The position numbers and the translations under genes are program-made. From Ricinus communis (taxonomy: Eukaryota; Streptophyta; Magnoliopsida; Malpighiales; Euphorbiaceae), in the NCBI RefSeq assembly GCF_019578655.1, contig NC_063256.1:20064005-20128004 (forward strand): 64,000 nt of DNA. Direction: 5' to 3'. Below the pieces are notes generated by a model. The model was not told the DNA's origin. It did not search any database and saw only the letters and a program-made list of their open reading frames with translations. Shown here one piece after another: positions 61,584 to 64,000 of the stretch. The stretch's first letter is position 1. Every line of letters starts with the position of its first letter.

Positions 61584-64000
61584 TGTGACCGGCCTTCCTT
61601 TTGATATGCACTAATGGGGTCTGACCACGTACCGCTGATTACTAACTTCATAGGGCAGGTGCACAGAGGCTATTCAGATTTGAGAGCAAATGGCTGGAAG
61701 AAGGGGAATGTAGGGACAAGGTTCAAGAGGCTTGGGCTCATTCTGTCAGGGGATCAAAGCAGTTTATTCTCTTTAATAAGCTTAGAGATTGCAGCATGGC
61801 GATAAGGAAATGGCATACCAAATCTGTTGGCAACACTCGACATAAAATCAATGAGACCATTCAAGCCTTAAATGAAATTTACCAGGACCCCAGATCTTTT
61901 GAATATACTTGAGAAAAGCAGTTGACCCAAGAACTAGAGGCTTTATGGAGGAAAGAGGAATTGTTTTGGCTGCAGAGATCAAGAATTAAGTGGATGAGGG
62001 AAGAGGATCAAAAGACGACCTTCTTTCATGCTCAGCAGTCCAAAGAAGAAGAAGAAACCAAATTACTATGTTAAGGGATGATCAAAGGAGTTGGATTCAG
62101 AATCAAGAAGGGATTGAGGAGGAAGTAATCAAATTTTTATCTCGAGTATATTCAGCACAGCCCACTGAGGAGGATGATAATATATTACAATGGGTCCATC
62201 CTGTGATTTCAGAAAGCATGAACAATGAACTATGAACTATTAAAGGAGGTATTGGATGAGGAGATCCAAAATGCAATTTTCTCCATGGGCAGACTGAAAG
62301 CTCCGGGTCCTGATGGGTATCCAGCCTTGTTCTATCAAAACTTCTGGCAGTGTGTCAAGAGGGAAGTCACAGAAGCAGTGAAGCAATTCTTTCATAAAGG
62401 CTACCTCCTGAAAGCTCTTAACCAGACCCATATCGTTCTCATTCCAAAGGTACATAACCCTTATCACTCTTGATCAATTTAGACTTATAAGCCTATGTAA
62501 TGTGGCATATAAGATCATTTCAAAAGTCCTAGTTAATAGACTTAAACCTTTCCTTGAGTGCATTATTGAAAACAATCAGTCAGGTTCTATCCCCGGTAGG
62601 CACGTACGGGAAAATGTTCTAATTGTTCATGAGGTTATGCATGCTATAAGAAAAAAATCCAGCTCTGACAAGTCTAACATGGTCCTGAAATTAGATATAA
62701 CCAAAGCCTATGATAGAGTCAATTGGGGTTTATTAGAAAAGGTTACGGATAGAATGGGTTTCAACTCGGGATTTATTCATCGCATTATGTAGTGTGTAAG
62801 GACTGTATCTTATGCTGTTCTAGTAAATGGGAGGAAGACAAGGACCTCTTTCCCGTCTCGGGGTCTCCGTCAAGGTGATTCCCTGTCCCCATACCTATTC
62901 CTTTTCATGGCAAATGCAATGTCAAAATTTGTAAATGGGTGTTTGGATAGAAACATTATTAGAGGGATTAAGCTAAACAGAAGAGGCCCGGTTATATCGT
63001 ATGCTCTATTTGCTGATGACACAATCATTTTTCCAAAGGCCAACATTGAGGAGGTATCGAGGTAGTGTCGAGGTTAAGGGACATATTGACCCAGTATCAG
63101 AAGGCATCAGGACAACTATTTAACTTTATAAAATCTGGGGCTGCTTTTGGAAAATCAACCCATTACAAAAGCTAGATTCCTGAGTATATTAGGGGTCAAA
63201 GAGCTGAGTGGGGAGGATAAATATCTGGCGAGTCCAGTGATGTGGGGTAGAAGCAAAGTTGAAACTCTTAGTTTCCTGAAATCTAGAATCCTAAACAAGG
63301 TTGGAGGCTGGAAAAAGCTTTTTTATCCTATGGAGGAAGGGAGGCAATGATTCATTCGATGCTTACAGCAATACCATCGTATATTATGTCCTGTTTTCGG
63401 GTCCCCAAGTCTCTTTGCGAGAATTTTAACTCAATGTTAGCCAAATTATGGAGGAATCAAGATATGGAAGTAGTCATGTATGCCTTGACAGTTGGCAATC
63501 CCTTTCACAACCAAAAGCTGCCGGGGCGGTTAGCTTTTCGAGATTTTCAATAAATTCAATCTAGCTTTATTAGCTAAGCAGGCGTGGAACCTAATCACCA
63601 ACCCGCAGACCCAATGGGCTATGCTTATCAGAAGCTTATATTTCCCTAATGGGGACTTTTGGACAGCAAAACAAGGGTCTAGGCCGTCGTGGGGGTGGAG
63701 AAGTATGCTTGCTGCTAGGTAGGTGTTATCCCTGGGGGCTAGAATACAGGTTCATGATGATTCAACATGTTTCGTTTGGAAGGACCCATGGATCCCATCC
63801 CTTCCTAGATTCAGGTTGACCTCCCCACCCCCTCATAATCTCCAATTTATGAGAGTACAGGAACTCCTATCCCCTGCTGGATGGAATATCAATATGTTAT
63901 CTAGTCTAGTTTCACCTATAGAAATTGAGGCAAATAAGAAGACCCCCCAAGGACTTGAGAGGCACTAAAGACCATTGGATTTGGCATGCAAACAAATACG
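61584..64000 (+). pseudogene. LINE ORF2, 3' part: endonuclease end, reverse transcriptase, zf-RVT entry
   Basis: Continuation of the interrupted LINE. MGSDHVPLITNF (61614) is the SDH motif closing the endonuclease. A linker (LEALWRKEELFWLQRSRIKW-like, 61925-62000) follows. The reverse transcriptase then runs from KAPGPDGYPALFYQNFW (62297) through HIVLIPKV, DQFRLISLCNVAYKIISKVL, NQSGSIPGRHVRENVLIVHE, VLKLDITKAYDRVNW and SRGLRQGDSLSPYLFLFMAN to YALFADD (63000-63020, catalytic). Downstream are LTAIPSYIMSCFRVPKSLCE, NLALLAKQAWNLITNPQTQW-like sequence and VLSLGARIQVHDDSTCFVWK. Stops at 62472, 62792 and 63063 and frame changes show it is inactive. It continues past the window end. Confidence 0.85.

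Overview
This window is nuclear DNA from a flowering plant, almost certainly a eudicot. The evidence is AT-rich intergenic DNA, spliced genes with GT-AG introns, plant-type proteins (VPS33, an AVT1-type amino acid transporter, a UKL uridine kinase/UPRT-like protein and cytosolic aldolase) and dense Copia, LINE and long-LTR retroelement debris. The species cannot be fixed from the sequence. All coordinates of spliced genes below were assembled by hand from splice signals, reading-frame continuity and family resemblance.

Layout. (1) 45-9778, + strand: 21 visible exons of VPS33, whose start codon lies before the window. (2) 12487-15204, +: a three-exon AVT1-like vacuolar amino acid transporter. 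(3) 15.5-29.3 kb: a repeat-rich spacer. It holds a 1.26 kb Mutator-like MITE with a perfect 9-bp target duplication, a 2.96 kb solo LTR, a decayed Copia element, two LINE scraps and a truncated piece of a second LTR family. (4) 30384-37765, +: a 14-coding-exon UKL gene with a TATA box and a probable 5'UTR intron. (5) 38814-40376, +: a three-exon cytosolic fructose-bisphosphate aldolase with a G-box and TATA box upstream. (6) 40.4-64 kb: a nested transposon landscape with no intact host gene. It contains a minus-strand LINE remnant, a 2.23 kb solo LTR with a perfect GGGGG target duplication inside the debris of an older Copia, a 0.8 kb long-TIR MITE, and a second copy of the 2.9 kb solo LTR. 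It ends with a plus-strand LINE running off the window, split in its endonuclease domain by a roughly 4.1 kb minus-strand Copia element.

The four host genes are unrelated housekeeping functions (vacuolar tethering, vacuolar amino acid transport, pyrimidine salvage, glycolysis/gluconeogenesis) and do not form a pathway cluster. All lie on the + strand in the first 40 kb. I found no CRISPR, prokaryotic operon, tRNA or rRNA. I did not find a convincing new biological system. The most unusual features are the structured, GC-rich interior of the paired 2.9 kb LTRs, the array of TTCACGGCCGTGAA-like motifs in a Copia remnant, two long-TIR MITEs not explained by any coding sequence, and a duplicated Z-DNA-prone tract inside a VPS33 intron.
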